Source: CAYXVF01 sp964468125 (GTDB lineage: Bacteria > Myxococcota > XYA12-FULL-58-9 > CAYXVF01). From it: DNA of 50,252 bases. The notes beneath the pieces are model-generated. The model was given only the letters and a program-made list of their open reading frames with translations, did not search any database and was not told the origin of the DNA. Shown in pieces: positions 1 to 9,902 of the stretch (position 1 is the stretch's first letter; every line of letters begins with the position of its first letter). The stretch is from the NCBI GenBank assembly GCA_964468125.1, contig CAYXVF010000043.1:1-50252 (forward strand). Direction: 5' to 3'. Made by a program: the position numbers and the translations under genes.

Positions 1-918
1 TTCAGCGACGGCAGCTGCCGGGCGGATGCGTGCGCCGCGGTGGTCTGTGGCCCTGGCCAAAGCTGCCTCGACGGTACGTGCGTGGTGCAAAACGGCTGCA
101 CCACGGATGCGGACTGCCCCGCCCTCTTCGAGTGTTACACGGACGGTGTATGCCGCCGCGATCCGCCCTGTCTCTCCCAGTCCTGCGCTCCCGGCGATGC
201 CTGCCGGGAAAACGTGTGCCTGCCCACCTGCACCGGTGACGGGGATTGCAGCACGGGCGAGAGCTGCTTCGACGGAGTCTGCCGTCTGAGCCAGTGCGAC
301 GGAGTTCCGTGTCTCGCGGAAACCGAAGTATGCAACGGTGGCGTGTGTCGCCGCACCTGCGTCGACGCGAACGACTGCACCGGGAACGATGCGTGTATCG
401 ACGGCGTCTGCGCCGAGGGGTGCGGCGGCGAAGTGTGCGCGGTCGGCGAGGTGTGCCTCAATGACCGCTGCACCGAAGGATGCGATTCCACGACGTGCAC
501 GAGTCCGGATGCAAGCTGCGTAGAGGAGAGCTGCGCCTCGGAGCTCGTGTGTATCGACTTTCCGTCCGGAGACGGAGCCACCGCGGGTTCTGATCCCGCG
601 CTCGTGCAGGGGAGCTGGCTCATTGCCCGTTTGCAGCCCTGTATCAGCGGATTCTCCGAGGCCCTCGGCACGGTCAATTTGACCCAAGCGCAGGCATCCG
701 ACACGCCCACTGGAACCTTCGACTGGATCGATCCGGCCGAAACGGGCTCGGTGCAGACGGTGACCTATGCGTCGCCGACCTTCTCGACGAATTGGTTCTT
801 GGGAGGCTTTCAGTACGGCCTGTCTCAGTGCAGTCGCATCGTCGATCACATTCACCAGTGCCGCTTCCTCGATGGCAGCGTCGCCGAAGTCTACGACGTA
901 CGAATCTATCGCCAATGA
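1..918 (+). CDS. Cys-rich repeat secreted protein, 5' end missing
   Basis: The reading frame is open to the left edge, so the start codon and any signal peptide lie outside the window; a GTG at 40 is only an internal start candidate. The first 180 or so residues are short Cys-rich units of the form C-x-x-G-x-x-C-x-x-G-x-C, many ending in DGVC or NGVC. This is the pattern of EGF-like or Dickkopf-like Cys-rich repeats common in secreted and surface proteins of Myxococcota. The last 125 or so residues form a separate domain with few cysteines (starting near SGDGATAG, ending VRIYRQ) that I do not recognise. The likely location is the cell surface or periplasm, inferred from the many cysteine pairs. 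The gene stops 3 bases before the end of the convergent sirtuin gene. Function unknown. Confidence 0.8.
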   Translation, partial: FSDGSCRADACAAVVCGPGQSCLDGTCVVQNGCTTDADCPALFECYTDGVCRRDPPCLSQSCAPGDACRENVCLPTCTGDGDCSTGESCFDGVCRLSQCDGVPCLAETEVCNGGVCRRTCVDANDCTGNDACIDGVCAEGCGGEVCAVGEVCLNDRCTEGCDSTTCTSPDASCVEESCASELVCIDFPSGDGATAGSDPALVQGSWLIARLQPCISGFSEALGTVNLTQAQASDTPTGTFDWIDPAETGSVQTVTYASPTFSTNWFLGGFQYGLSQCSRIVDHIHQCRFLDGSVAEVYDVRIYRQ

Positions 919-921
919 ACG

Positions 922-1800
922 TCAGCGCGCGAGAACGTCGGCAACCACGGGGAGCACGAGGCCCAGGCGCGCTTCGATTTTGAGCGCCGCGTGCGGATCG
1001 CCGCGGGTTTCTCCGAGGTTCACGATGAAGGTGGGAATGCCCCGCTCATCGGCACGGCGCACGAAGCGGTAGCCACTGAACACGGTGAGCGACGAGCCCA
1101 CGACGAGCAACGCATCCGCCTGGTCCAGCCACTGAAAGGCTTGCTCGACCCGAGGCTTTGGCACGTTCTCGCCAAAGTAGACGACGTCGGGTTTCAGCAC
1201 GCCACCGCAGGCGCGGCAGGCCACCACCTCGAACCGTTCGACCACCTCCGGTGAGAGCTCGGCATCGCCGTCGGGGGCGACCTCCGCCTCCTCTCCGGCG
1301 CCGCTGCCGTCCATGAAGGGGTTCACCTCGAGCAGGCGTTCCTGCACCTGCTGACGCGGCTCGATCGCTCCGCACTCGAGGCACTTCACCCGGTGCAAGG
1401 AGCCGTGCAGCTCATTGACGGTGCGGCTTCCCGCGCGTTGATGAAGCCCGTCGACGTTCTGAGTGATCAGCCAAGGCGTGTGACCGCTCTCCTCGAGTTT
1501 TGCGAGAGCATGGTGCGTTGGATTCGGGCCGGCCGCGACGAAATGAGGCCACCCCACCACCGCGCGCGCCCAGTACTTGCGCCGCCACTCGGGGCCCGAC
1601 ACGAATTGGCGATACTGAATCGGAGAGCGCACCCGCGTGCGGGTCGTAGGGCCGCGGTAGTCCGGAATACCGCTCTCCGTGCTGCAGCCTGCGCCGGCAA
1701 CGACGACACTACGGCGACCGCGGAGCGCCTCGACCAAATCGCCCACGTCTCGGGCCGGGACGCTGCTGTACTCGGTGAGGGTTTGAAGAAGAGCGTTCAT
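922..1800 (-). CDS. Sir2-family NAD-dependent deacylase (class II type)
   Basis: This 292-residue sirtuin removes acyl groups from lysines using NAD+. Visible motifs are the NAD-binding GAGCSTESGIPDYRG (residues 36-50), TQNVDGLH (113-120), the catalytic His in NELHG (His132), two zinc Cys pairs (Cys140/143 and Cys195/198), GSSLTVFSG (235-243) and VNLGE (260-264). The STESGIPDYR form is typical of class II (SIRT4-like) sirtuins. I chose ATG 1800 because AGGGAAG precedes it; the frame is open to 1938, but that would run into the upstream permease gene. The gene is 50 bases downstream of the ABC permease on the same strand and could be co-transcribed with it. The substrate is not predictable. 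An acidic insert (about 165-190) lies between the two zinc Cys pairs. Confidence 0.92.
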   Translation of the reverse strand: MNALLQTLTEYSSVPARDVGDLVEALRGRRSVVVAGAGCSTESGIPDYRGPTTRTRVRSPIQYRQFVSGPEWRRKYWARAVVGWPHFVAAGPNPTHHALAKLEESGHTPWLITQNVDGLHQRAGSRTVNELHGSLHRVKCLECGAIEPRQQVQERLLEVNPFMDGSGAGEEAEVAPDGDAELSPEVVERFEVVACRACGGVLKPDVVYFGENVPKPRVEQAFQWLDQADALLVVGSSLTVFSGYRFVRRADERGIPTFIVNLGETRGDPHAALKIEARLGLVLPVVADVLAR

Positions 1801-1850
1801 CTTCCCTGGGACGATAGGTCGCGTCGCGGCGGCTCGCAATCGCGCGGTTC

Positions 1851-4367
1851 TCACTCGTTGCGCAACAGGGGAGCCGCTTTTTGGCTCAGAATACGCCAGG
1901 TCCCGACCAGCCCGACGCTCATGACGATCGCGAGACACGTCGCGATCACCACTGCGAGCGCCCCGGGCTGGAACGCCCAGGTCGCGCCCATGAACCCATC
2001 GATGACTCCGTAGGATGCGGCGGAGCCGATCGCCGCGGCCACGAGCGCCGTCGCCACCGCCAACAGTCCGTACTCCACCGCGAAGGCGCCGACGACACGA
2101 AAGCGCGTAGCACCCAAAACCTTGAGGACGACCGCGTCGTAGAGCCGTCGTTGGTGAGAGGCGAGCATACCGCCTGCGAGGACCAGCACTCCGGCGATCA
2201 GGGTGAAGATCGCGGCGACCCGGATCCCGCCGGCAATCGAGCCCACGAGCTCACTCGCCGCCTCGATCGCGTCCTTTACCCGAACGATCGTGATATTGGG
2301 GAATGCATCGCCTACCGCGTCGAATGCCTTTTCTTCCGCCTCACTCGGCATGTAGGCGGTCGCGAGGTGGGTATGAGGCGCGTTGGACAACACTCCAGGC
2401 GAAAACATCATCACGAAGTTGATGCTCAAGCTACGCCAGTCGATTCTGCGCAGGTTTGCGATCGTTCCGGTCACGTCCCGTCCGAGGACATTCACGGTCA
2501 CTTTGTCCCCGACCCCGAGGCCTAGTCCACGGGCTTGTTCCTCGCCAAACGAGAGGAGCGGCTCGCCCGCGTAATCCTCCGGCCACCACTCTCCTTCCGC
2601 GAGCTCCACGCCTTCGCTCGGCTTCGCCGCGTAAGTGATGCCCCGCTCGCTCTCCACAACCCAGCGCACACTCTGGTCGATCTCGATTTCCTCCACCGGG
2701 GTGCCGTTCAATGCCACGACCCGGCCCCGAAGCATCGGCACGCGGTCGATCCGATCGACTCCGTCCACCGCAAGGAGGGTCTTCTCAAACGCCTCTACCT
2801 GATCGTTTTGAATGTCGACAAAGAAGAACGCTGGCGCACGCGCCGGCAGCTGCTGCTCGATCTGATAGCTCAGGTTCCGCTCGATCATCGCAATGGTCGC
2901 GAGCACGGTGACACCTAGCCCAACGGAGAGCATGACGGAGGTCGTCGCGTTGCCGGGTCGATGCAGGTTTCCGAGCGCGAGACGCAGCGCGGGATGCGGC
3001 ACCGAGCGAAATCGCCGAGCCGCCCAGGTCAGTAGCCGGGCGGCGAGCAGGAGCACCACGAACGTTCCGAAGATCACTCCCACAAACGACGCGGCGAGCA
3101 TCTGGTCCGAGGCGGTGAAGATCGCGAGCGCCACGAGCGCCGCCACCGACCCGCCGATCACCGCGAGGAGTCCACCGGTCGGTCGCTCGGCGACCGGCGC
3201 GGCCTTGGCCCGAAAGAGGCTGCTCGGCTTCACGGAGTTCACCCGGGCCAGCGGCCAGAGGGTAAAGACGAGTGCCGTCAAAGCACCGAAGGCCGCGGAG
3301 ATGAGCAAGGCGCCGGGGTAGACCGATTTCACGACCCGGACGGGCAACAGCTCTCCGGCGGCAAAGTCCACCCACCAGGGGGCGCTCGCTCCGAGCACGA
3401 GGCCCGCCGCGATGCCGATCCCCGCGAGGAGCGCTATCTGTGCGAAATAGGTCGCGAACACGCCACCGGTCGTCGCGCCGATACATTTGAGCGTCGCGAT
3501 GGTCTGGGTCTTGGTGTCGAGGTAGCCGCGGACTGCATTGCTCACACCGACGCCGCCGATCAGGAGCGCCGTCAGTCCGACCAGTGTGAGGAACTGGGCG
3601 ATCCGATCGATGAAACGTCGAGCGCCCGGGCTTGCGTCACTGAGCGTTCGCGCACGCCAACCTCGTTGCTCCGACACGCCTTCGAGCTCTTCTAGGAGCG
3701 GCTTGACGCGAACCCCCGGCCGAAGCACGGCCTTCGTCTGGTAGCTGATCATGCTGCCCGGTGCGATGAGGCCGCTCTCGTCCAGGGCCGCACGGCTCAC
3801 CATGACCCGGGGGCCGAGCTCGACCCCGCGCAGGCTGCGATCCGGCTCCTTGCGGATCACCGCGCGCGCTTCGACCGCGACCGTGCCGATGAAGAGCCTA
3901 TCACCTAGCTCCGCCCCCAGCCGCCGCAGCACTTGCTCATCTACGAGGGCCCCGTGCACTCCACCGCGTGACTCCAGGAAGGCCCCGAAGTCGCCGGCCG
4001 GCTTGGTTTCGATCGCGCCCACGAGCGGATAGCGGTCGTCGACGCCTTTGATCTCCACGAGCGTTCGCTCGCCGCGCGCGCTCGCCATGCCGCGCATCTG
4101 CACGTCGACACTGAGATCATCTGCGGCGCGGGCCAGCAGCTTCATCGAGGCTTCATCCAGCGGTCGATAACGCTGCGAGATTTCGACGTCTCCCCCGAGA
4201 AGAGAGCGCGCATCCGCTTTCAGCCCAGCGTCGAGGGCTGAGGCCACAGAGCCCACTGCGGCGATCGCGGTCACGCCGAGGATGAGGCAAGCCAGGAAGA
4301 TGCGAAAGCCTCGAAGGCCGCCACGCAGCTCTCGCAGAGCGAGACGCCAAACCGTCCGTCCGGTCAT
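1851..4367 (-). CDS. ABC transporter permease, FtsX/YbbP-like
   Basis: This 838-residue inner-membrane permease has an N-terminal helix (about 20-40), a large periplasmic loop of MacB type, and a first FtsX core with three helices (about 262-380). Further central helices, a second periplasmic domain (about 520-715) and a second FtsX core near the C terminus follow. The duplicated FtsX layout and the length match YbbP of E. coli rather than the shorter LolC/E or MacB. Its ATG overlaps the stop of the ATPase gene by 4 bases (ATGA), so the two are translationally coupled. With tesA divergent next door, the locus has the ybbA-ybbP/tesA arrangement. Known: the E. coli export substrate is unsettled. 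Inferred: a lipid-related or hydrophobic substrate. Confidence 0.9.
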   Translation of the reverse strand: MTGRTVWRLALRELRGGLRGFRIFLACLILGVTAIAAVGSVASALDAGLKADARSLLGGDVEISQRYRPLDEASMKLLARAADDLSVDVQMRGMASARGERTLVEIKGVDDRYPLVGAIETKPAGDFGAFLESRGGVHGALVDEQVLRRLGAELGDRLFIGTVAVEARAVIRKEPDRSLRGVELGPRVMVSRAALDESGLIAPGSMISYQTKAVLRPGVRVKPLLEELEGVSEQRGWRARTLSDASPGARRFIDRIAQFLTLVGLTALLIGGVGVSNAVRGYLDTKTQTIATLKCIGATTGGVFATYFAQIALLAGIGIAAGLVLGASAPWWVDFAAGELLPVRVVKSVYPGALLISAAFGALTALVFTLWPLARVNSVKPSSLFRAKAAPVAERPTGGLLAVIGGSVAALVALAIFTASDQMLAASFVGVIFGTFVVLLLAARLLTWAARRFRSVPHPALRLALGNLHRPGNATTSVMLSVGLGVTVLATIAMIERNLSYQIEQQLPARAPAFFFVDIQNDQVEAFEKTLLAVDGVDRIDRVPMLRGRVVALNGTPVEEIEIDQSVRWVVESERGITYAAKPSEGVELAEGEWWPEDYAGEPLLSFGEEQARGLGLGVGDKVTVNVLGRDVTGTIANLRRIDWRSLSINFVMMFSPGVLSNAPHTHLATAYMPSEAEEKAFDAVGDAFPNITIVRVKDAIEAASELVGSIAGGIRVAAIFTLIAGVLVLAGGMLASHQRRLYDAVVLKVLGATRFRVVGAFAVEYGLLAVATALVAAAIGSAASYGVIDGFMGATWAFQPGALAVVIATCLAIVMSVGLVGTWRILSQKAAPLLRNE

Positions 4368-5074
4368 GCTTCGCCCACGGACTCGAGGCGAGGACCTTTG
4401 GCCCGCTCACTCAACAGGCCATCGTTCATCTCGACGATTCGGTCGCAGCGCGCGGCGAGGCTGTGATCGTGCGTGATCAGCACGAGCGCGGTCTGGTAAC
4501 GATCTTTGAGGTCGAACATGAGCTCGATGACGGACTCACCGGTTTTGCTGTCGAGATTGCCCGTAGGCTCGTCGGCCAGGAGGATCGGCGGCTTCACTAC
4601 GAACGCGCGCGCCATCGCGACGCGCTGCTGCTCACCGCCCGAGAGCTGATCCGGGTAGTGGTCGAGCCGATGCCCCAACCCTACTGCTTCGAGGGCACGG
4701 CGCGCTTCCGCCTCCGAATCGTTGCGACCCGCAAGCTCGAGCGGGAGTGCCGCATTCTCCAGCGCGGTCATCGTCGGGATCAGGCGAAAGGCCTGAAACA
4801 CGATGCCGACGTTCTCCTGACGGAATCGCGCCAGCTCGTCCTCGTCGAGACTCGACAGCTCGCGCCCGGCTAGGGTGATCGAGCCTTTGCTGATGCGCTC
4901 GAGCCCTGCGATCACCATCATCATCGTGGATTTGCCTGCGCCCGACGGGCCGACGATGCTCAGCGACTCGCCCCGATGGACCTCGAGACTGACCCCGCGC
5001 AGTATGTGCACGCTGCCGGCGCGGCTATCGAGCTCGACGTGGACATCCGCGAGCTTGAGCAAAGGTTCTGTCAT
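4364..5074 (-). CDS. ABC transporter ATP-binding protein, YbbA/LolD-like
   Basis: This 236-residue ATPase powers the permease encoded next to it. Walker A is GPSGAGKST (42-50), the Q-loop is in VFQAFRL, the signature is LSGGEQQR, Walker B is ILLADEPTGNLD and the H-loop is LITHD. These are the MacB/LolD/YbbA-subfamily forms. The start at 5074 is supported by AAAGGGA 6 bases upstream; the frame runs open to 5701 but that stretch is antisense to tesA. The gene is divergent from tesA across an 87-base spacer, which must hold both promoters. In E. coli the same three genes also lie divergently. Confidence 0.93.
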   Translation of the reverse strand: MTEPLLKLADVHVELDSRAGSVHILRGVSLEVHRGESLSIVGPSGAGKSTMMMVIAGLERISKGSITLAGRELSSLDEDELARFRQENVGIVFQAFRLIPTMTALENAALPLELAGRNDSEAEARRALEAVGLGHRLDHYPDQLSGGEQQRVAMARAFVVKPPILLADEPTGNLDSKTGESVIELMFDLKDRYQTALVLITHDHSLAARCDRIVEMNDGLLSERAKGPRLESVGEA

Positions 5075-5161
5075 GATGGTCCCTTTATTCGAGAGGCCTC
5101 GGGGAACTGTTGCAGGAGCAACGACATTGCCCAATCTAAGCAGTGTAAGGGAGTCTGCATC

Positions 5162-5785
5162 ATGCGCTTTGCGACGATTTTGCTGCTGGTCCTGGCGGGA
5201 TCTGCGGGACCTGCCGAGGCAAAACCGACCCGAATCGTCGCCCTCGGCGACAGCCTCACCGCGGGCTACGGTCTGCCAAAGAAGGATGCCTTTCCAACGA
5301 AGCTCGAAGCGGCCCTCGAGGCAAAAGGCCACGACGTGGTCATCGAAAACGCCGGAGTGAGCGGTGATACGAGCACCGGCGGGCGTGAGCGTCTCGAGTG
5401 GTCCCTCGCCAATGACCCCGAAATCGTCATTGTCGAGCTCGGTGCGAATGACGCGCTTCGCGGGGTCGAGCCATCGCTGACAAAGAAGAATCTCGATGCG
5501 ATCCTCAGCGCACTGCGCGCCCGCGACGTGACGGTCGTACTCGCCGGAATGCAGGCCCCCCGTAATTTTGGCCCCGAGTACGCCGAGGAGTTCGACGCGA
5601 TCTACCCGCGCCTCGCGAAAAAGCATGACGCTCTGCTCTACCCCTTCTTTCTCGATGGCGTAGCCCTCGACCCGACACTCAACCAAGCCGATGGCATTCA
5701 CCCGACGGCCGAAGGGGTCGACATCATCGTGCGTCGTATTCTCCCGACGATCGAGAAAGCGTTGAAACGCGCCGCGTCCTCATGA
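5162..5785 (+). CDS. tesA: TesA-like multifunctional GDSL esterase/thioesterase/lysophospholipase
   Basis: This 207-residue SGNH-hydrolase has a clear signal peptide (MRFATILLLV to AEA, cleavage after about residue 20), so it is periplasmic. Block I is ALGDSLTAGYG with nucleophile Ser31, block II is AGVSGDTSTGG, block III is GAND, and block V is DGIHP carrying the Asp and His. Known for TesA: hydrolysis of acyl-CoA, lysophospholipids and other esters. The start is set by AAGGGAG 9 bases before ATG 5162 and by the signal peptide that follows. It is divergent from the YbbA/YbbP-like exporter. Its last 6 bases overlap the end of the convergent mscS gene. Confidence 0.93.
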   Translation: MRFATILLLVLAGSAGPAEAKPTRIVALGDSLTAGYGLPKKDAFPTKLEAALEAKGHDVVIENAGVSGDTSTGGRERLEWSLANDPEIVIVELGANDALRGVEPSLTKKNLDAILSALRARDVTVVLAGMQAPRNFGPEYAEEFDAIYPRLAKKHDALLYPFFLDGVALDPTLNQADGIHPTAEGVDIIVRRILPTIEKALKRAASS

Positions 5786-6589
5786 CCGGGGCGAGACGAA
5801 GCCGGGTAGAGGAATGCCTTCGCGCTTGAAGGCGCGAAGCACTCGATCGGTCACGTCGCTCGCGAATGCTTTTTCGTGTCTCGTGTCGAACACGTAGGCC
5901 TTGGCGGTGAGCCCGACGATGAGACGGCCGTGCTCGGATACCTCGTTGCTCAGGAGCACGACAACCGGCTTGCCGAGAAAGAGATACTTGGAGGCCAGCA
6001 CCGCTTCGCGCACGATCTCCTGCGCCCGCGAGTGATCCGCCAGGGCATCCACGAAGAACGGCATGACGACCATGCAATCGAGCGCCCCGGCGTTTGCGCT
6101 GGCGACGGGATCGGTCAGAAACTTATTCGAAGGAATCGTCACGAGGTTGTCGTCCAGCGTGACGAGGCGAACCGTCCGCAGCCCGATCTCTTTGACCTCA
6201 CCGTAGTAGCCCCCAAAGCTGATGCGATCGCCCACCTGAAATGGCTTGTTGGTGAGGATGGAAATGCCCGCGAGAAAAGACGCCGCGACATCCTTAAACG
6301 CAAAACCGAGGGTCACCGCGACGGTCCCGCTCACGGCGAGCAGAGCCTCCGGAGAGAGATTGAAAACCATCCCGAACGCCGTGAGCACCGCCGCCGAATA
6401 ACCTAGGAAGGCCACAATAGAGGTGGCTTGACCGATCAGAAGCCGCTGACGGGCGAAGCGATCGGAGAAGCGCCGGAGCGCTCGGGCGATCAGCCGAACG
6501 ATCACGATGGTAATCGCAACCACACCAGCCGCCGCCGGAATCGCCGACGGGTTCAGAAACTCGAGAAGGCTCGAAGGTCCGTCGCTCAT
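5780..6589 (-). CDS. Small MscS-family mechanosensitive channel
   Basis: This 269-residue MscS-core protein has an N-terminal helix at about 17-35, a second near 55-75 and the pore helix (about 80-105). The conserved segments LGFAFKDVAASFLAG, PFQVGDRI and VTIPSNKFL follow, then the cytoplasmic beta domain and a C-terminal cage. Known role: opening under membrane tension to release solutes during hypo-osmotic shock. Its ATG overlaps the stop of the large AAA ATPase gene (ATGA at 6586-6589), so the two are translationally coupled. That suggests the ATPase protein works with this channel. It is a minimal channel without the long periplasmic part of MscK; the upstream protein carries a region of that general kind instead. 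Confidence 0.92.
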   Translation of the reverse strand: MSDGPSSLLEFLNPSAIPAAAGVVAITIVIVRLIARALRRFSDRFARQRLLIGQATSIVAFLGYSAAVLTAFGMVFNLSPEALLAVSGTVAVTLGFAFKDVAASFLAGISILTNKPFQVGDRISFGGYYGEVKEIGLRTVRLVTLDDNLVTIPSNKFLTDPVASANAGALDCMVVMPFFVDALADHSRAQEIVREAVLASKYLFLGKPVVVLLSNEVSEHGRLIVGLTAKAYVFDTRHEKAFASDVTDRVLRAFKREGIPLPGFVSPRS

Positions 6590-9500
6590 GTCGCGGCCTC
6601 CCGAAACAGCAGGTTTCGCGCTTCCAGCGCCTGAACCACGTCCCAGTAGTAGCGCATCTTCAGCGTGTAGCGGGATGAGGCGCCGGTTTTGGCACCGACG
6701 ATCCCGTACTCCATGAGATAGCGGAGCGCGAAGCTCGCGAAGCTCGGATCAACATTCAGCGTCGCCTGCAGCTCGCTTTGATCGAGGTTTTCGTGCTGGG
6801 CGATTGCAGCGAGGGCGAAGAAGACGTCATCACTCGCGCGGTTCAAGGCGTCGGTCTTGCCCGAAGAGAACAGCCGCACCCGTAGGAGTTTCTCTCCCAC
6901 CACCGTGAGCGCTCGCAGCCATTGCCAGGTCGCAGCTCTCGGATTGCCGCGGCTCGATTCCCAAAGCAGACGAAAGAATCCCTCCGCGCCTTCGATGAGG
7001 CGGATGCCTCCGGCGTCCACTCGCTCATCATCCAGCAGCTGCTCATCGAACTCGAGCTCGTAGCCGGCCTTGCGCGTACGACGCCCGAGGAGATCACGGA
7101 GCTCATCGGCGCTCCAGCGCTTCATTCGCTGCATCCGTCGGAAATAAGCGCGGCCGCCATGCGCGGCGTTCAAGAAGCTCCAGGCGAAGTCATTGAAGCT
7201 GAGAAGCCAAAATACGCGGTCCCCGGTGCGATTGACGAGCTGTACGAGCGTATCGAAACCGCGGTAGCCATCGACGACCCGCAAGAACGCGAGGTGCGCA
7301 TCGTCGATCAAGACCGCGCGCTCTGGCCCTTCGTTGAGCGCCTCCGCGAGCTCCTCAACGGACCCCGGCTCTTCTAGCCCAAACAGCTTGGCCATTTCAG
7401 CTACGACATCGTCTGGACGAATCAAGCGCTCGGTGAGGGTGAGGAAGAGCACCTCCACGCTGCTCATCCTCTGGCGCAAGGCTGCGAGGAGAGTGGTCTT
7501 GCCGATACCCTTCTCACCCACGAGCGCGAGAGAGCTTTCGCGCTTGGTCTCGCGCCAGTCGGTGAATTGGGCGAGGATCGGATCCAGCTCGGCGTTTCGT
7601 GGCAACATGACACCATCCACACTCCCGAGGACGGGATAGAGCGGGAACTCAGCGGAGTACTCTTCGGGTAGCTTCTCCTCTTCCGCGCTGACCCGCGCAG
7701 AGGTCAACTGGCGACGGAGCGCTCGCGCCTTCAGGTAGGCGAAGAAGCCCTGACTCAACAGCACCTCGCTCACCCACCGGCGGACCTCCAAGAAGACGAT
7801 GGCAGAGAACGCCAAGGGAACGAGCAGCGCGCCCAGGAGCCGCCGCTCCATCCACTGGGGCAAGCGCAACAACGCCGCTTCCTCTCCGAGCTCAGTCTGA
7901 AGCTTCTTGGCGACAATCACGCGCCACACGACACACGCTCGGGTCACCCAGCCGAGAACCCACAGGACGACGACGAGGTCGATGACCATTAGCAATCGAC
8001 CGAGGGCAAACAGCGTACGCGCCCATTCCTCGACCATGAACGCGCTGGCGAGAACGAATGCCAACAGATTGTAAGATCGTTGGAGGAGTCCGATGACTTC
8101 CGCGCTCGCATCGATCAGCGCCGGGCGGCCCGCGGACACTCGCCGCGCAGCGCCAACCAACGCCGCGCGACCGAGCCAGTACAGCATCAGCCAGCGAAAA
8201 CCGATCTCCACAAAACGCGCTTCAGCCCGCTCGAGTCCGAGCACCCAAAGGATCAGGTAGCCGCCGATGAGAACAACGAGCACTGGCGCTACGGCCTGGA
8301 GCAGACCGGCCCAACGCACGAGTGTGCCGATCTTGCCACGGTAGACCTTCGAGCGTGCGATGGCTCGGACACTCACAGACACCAACCGATGGGCACGCGC
8401 TTGCGCAAGCCAGGTCAAGAAGGCGAGCAGCAAAGCAAAAGCGAGTCGGGGGGCAAAGCGCCGCAGTCCCTCCTCGCTTCCGAGAGTGGCGGCCTTTTCT
8501 CGCGCGTAGCCCTCCGCGCCCTCGATCAGCAGGTTCAGCTCGGTCTGCAGCTCACCGACGAGCTCGAGCCCGAGCGGATAGGCGTCCGCGCGGGCTTTGC
8601 TCGACGCCACCGGCAGGAGCAGGGTCAGCGCTTCGCGCACCTGGGCCAGCTCGAATGCTGAGCTCAGCCGGCCCGCAGCCAATAGAGTGCTGCGCACCTC
8701 GTTGAGAGCCGTATCCGCCCGGCCGAGCGCAACCCGGGCATCCGCCACGTCTCGAACCGCATTGACGGCGTCCGCGATCGAGGGAAGCTGAGCGCTGAGC
8801 GCTCGGATACGGTCATCGACCGCGGACACGCGCAGGTCCACGGGCGAGAGGCGAAGGCGCCGCTGCCGTTCGATCGTCTCGAGAAACAAGGCGTCGAGCG
8901 CAGCACGGTTGCCGCGAAGGGCCACCGTGAGGAAGCGTTCACGCACCCTGAGCGCGGACAGGCGAAGCGCTCTGGCATCGCCTTCGAGGCTCGCGCGAGC
9001 CTGTCTCGCCTCGGTCGCCGCGCGGCCCAGTGCCCCCCGAGTCAGCTTCGCCGCAGCGGCCCACTCCGCTACATCGGGGCGAAAACCGATGAGTGCCCCG
9101 CGCTCCGCATTTTCGATCTCCTCTCCGAGCGCGCCGGTCACGGCAACCAAACCGTGTTCCACGCCGTCGAGGCGTTTCGCCGTTTCCCAGAGCTCGCTCC
9201 GTGGCTGACCCAAATTGGCAAACGTTCGCTGCGCGGGAGTGGTCAGCGGCCGAAAGATCTCGAGCCAATTGCGGAGAAGCTCGAGACGGATGGCGTCGGC
9301 GCTTCCTTCAATTTCGGTTCGGGTTTCGAGCTCCCTGACACGACGACGTACCGCTTCGACGTCCGCCAAGTCCACGGAGAAGAGTGCGATCGCCGATGCG
9401 ACCGGCTCCCCTTCCGCAAACCGCTTCAGCTGGGCCCGCTGCCGTTCGGCGACCTCATCGATCGCAGTGACTGGAGGTGCCTCGGATCCGGGCTCTCGAT

Positions 9501-9871
9501 CCGGTCCGTCCTCTGGGACCGGCTCCCCTAGCCCCTTGCTGTCCCCGGCGAGCTCAGTTGCCGCCGGCTGAGGTGCGGCCGGCTGAGGTGCGGCCGGCTN
9601 NNNNNNNNNNNNNNNNNNNNNNNNNNNNNNNNNNNNNNNNNNNNNNNNNNNNNNNNNNNNNNNNNNNNNNNNNNNNNNNNNNNNNNNNNNNNNNNNNNNG
9701 CGCGGCCGGCTCAGGCGCGGCCGGCTCAGGCGTTGCCGTTCGAGCGGGACTGGCGACCTCCCGCGCTTGTGCGGGCTCCTCAACCGCCGCGGTCCCCTCC
9801 GCAGTCCCCTCCGCGGGCTGGGCGGCAAAAACGGCGAGAAAGAGAGCGAGCGCGGTCATCCCCTCATTCAT
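6586..9871 (-). CDS. Large membrane protein: periplasmic coiled-coil region, multiple TM helices and C-terminal AAA/STAND-type ATPase (interrupted by assembly gap)
   Basis: The chosen start ATG 9871 gives a signal peptide (MNEGMTALALFLAVFAAQ). A run of Pro/Ala/Glu repeats follows and is cut by the 100-N gap; the frames on the two sides differ, so the true gap is not 100 bases. After the gap come a long helical region (predicted periplasmic), about eight hydrophobic helices, and a cytoplasmic ATPase with Walker A GEKGIGKTT and Walker B RAVLIDDAH. The C terminus is probably a winged-helix-like region. It lies 31 bases downstream of aceK and overlaps mscS by ATGA. The signal peptide, helical periplasmic part and many helices resemble the front half of an MscK-type channel, with an ATPase where the channel domain would be. 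Inferred role: ATP-dependent control or assembly of the coupled channel. Other starts (TTG 9898, ATG 9859) cannot be excluded. Confidence 0.75.
9600..9699. other. Assembly gap (100 N) inside a coding Pro/Ala repeat
   Basis: Exactly 100 N are flanked on both sides by near-identical short repeats: copies of GCGGCCGGCTGAG on the left and GCGGCCGGCTCAG on the right. They encode Pro-Gln/Glu-Pro-Ala-Ala units. The round number and the frame change across it show a placeholder of unknown true length. Confidence 0.97.
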
Positions 9872-9902
9872 AGCCCGAAGCGCGCCCGCAAAAAACAACC
9901 GC

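Noticed and set aside
9565..9780. Possible CRISPR-like or regulatory repeat array at the first gap
   Set aside because: The units are contiguous, coding and very short, with no spacers.
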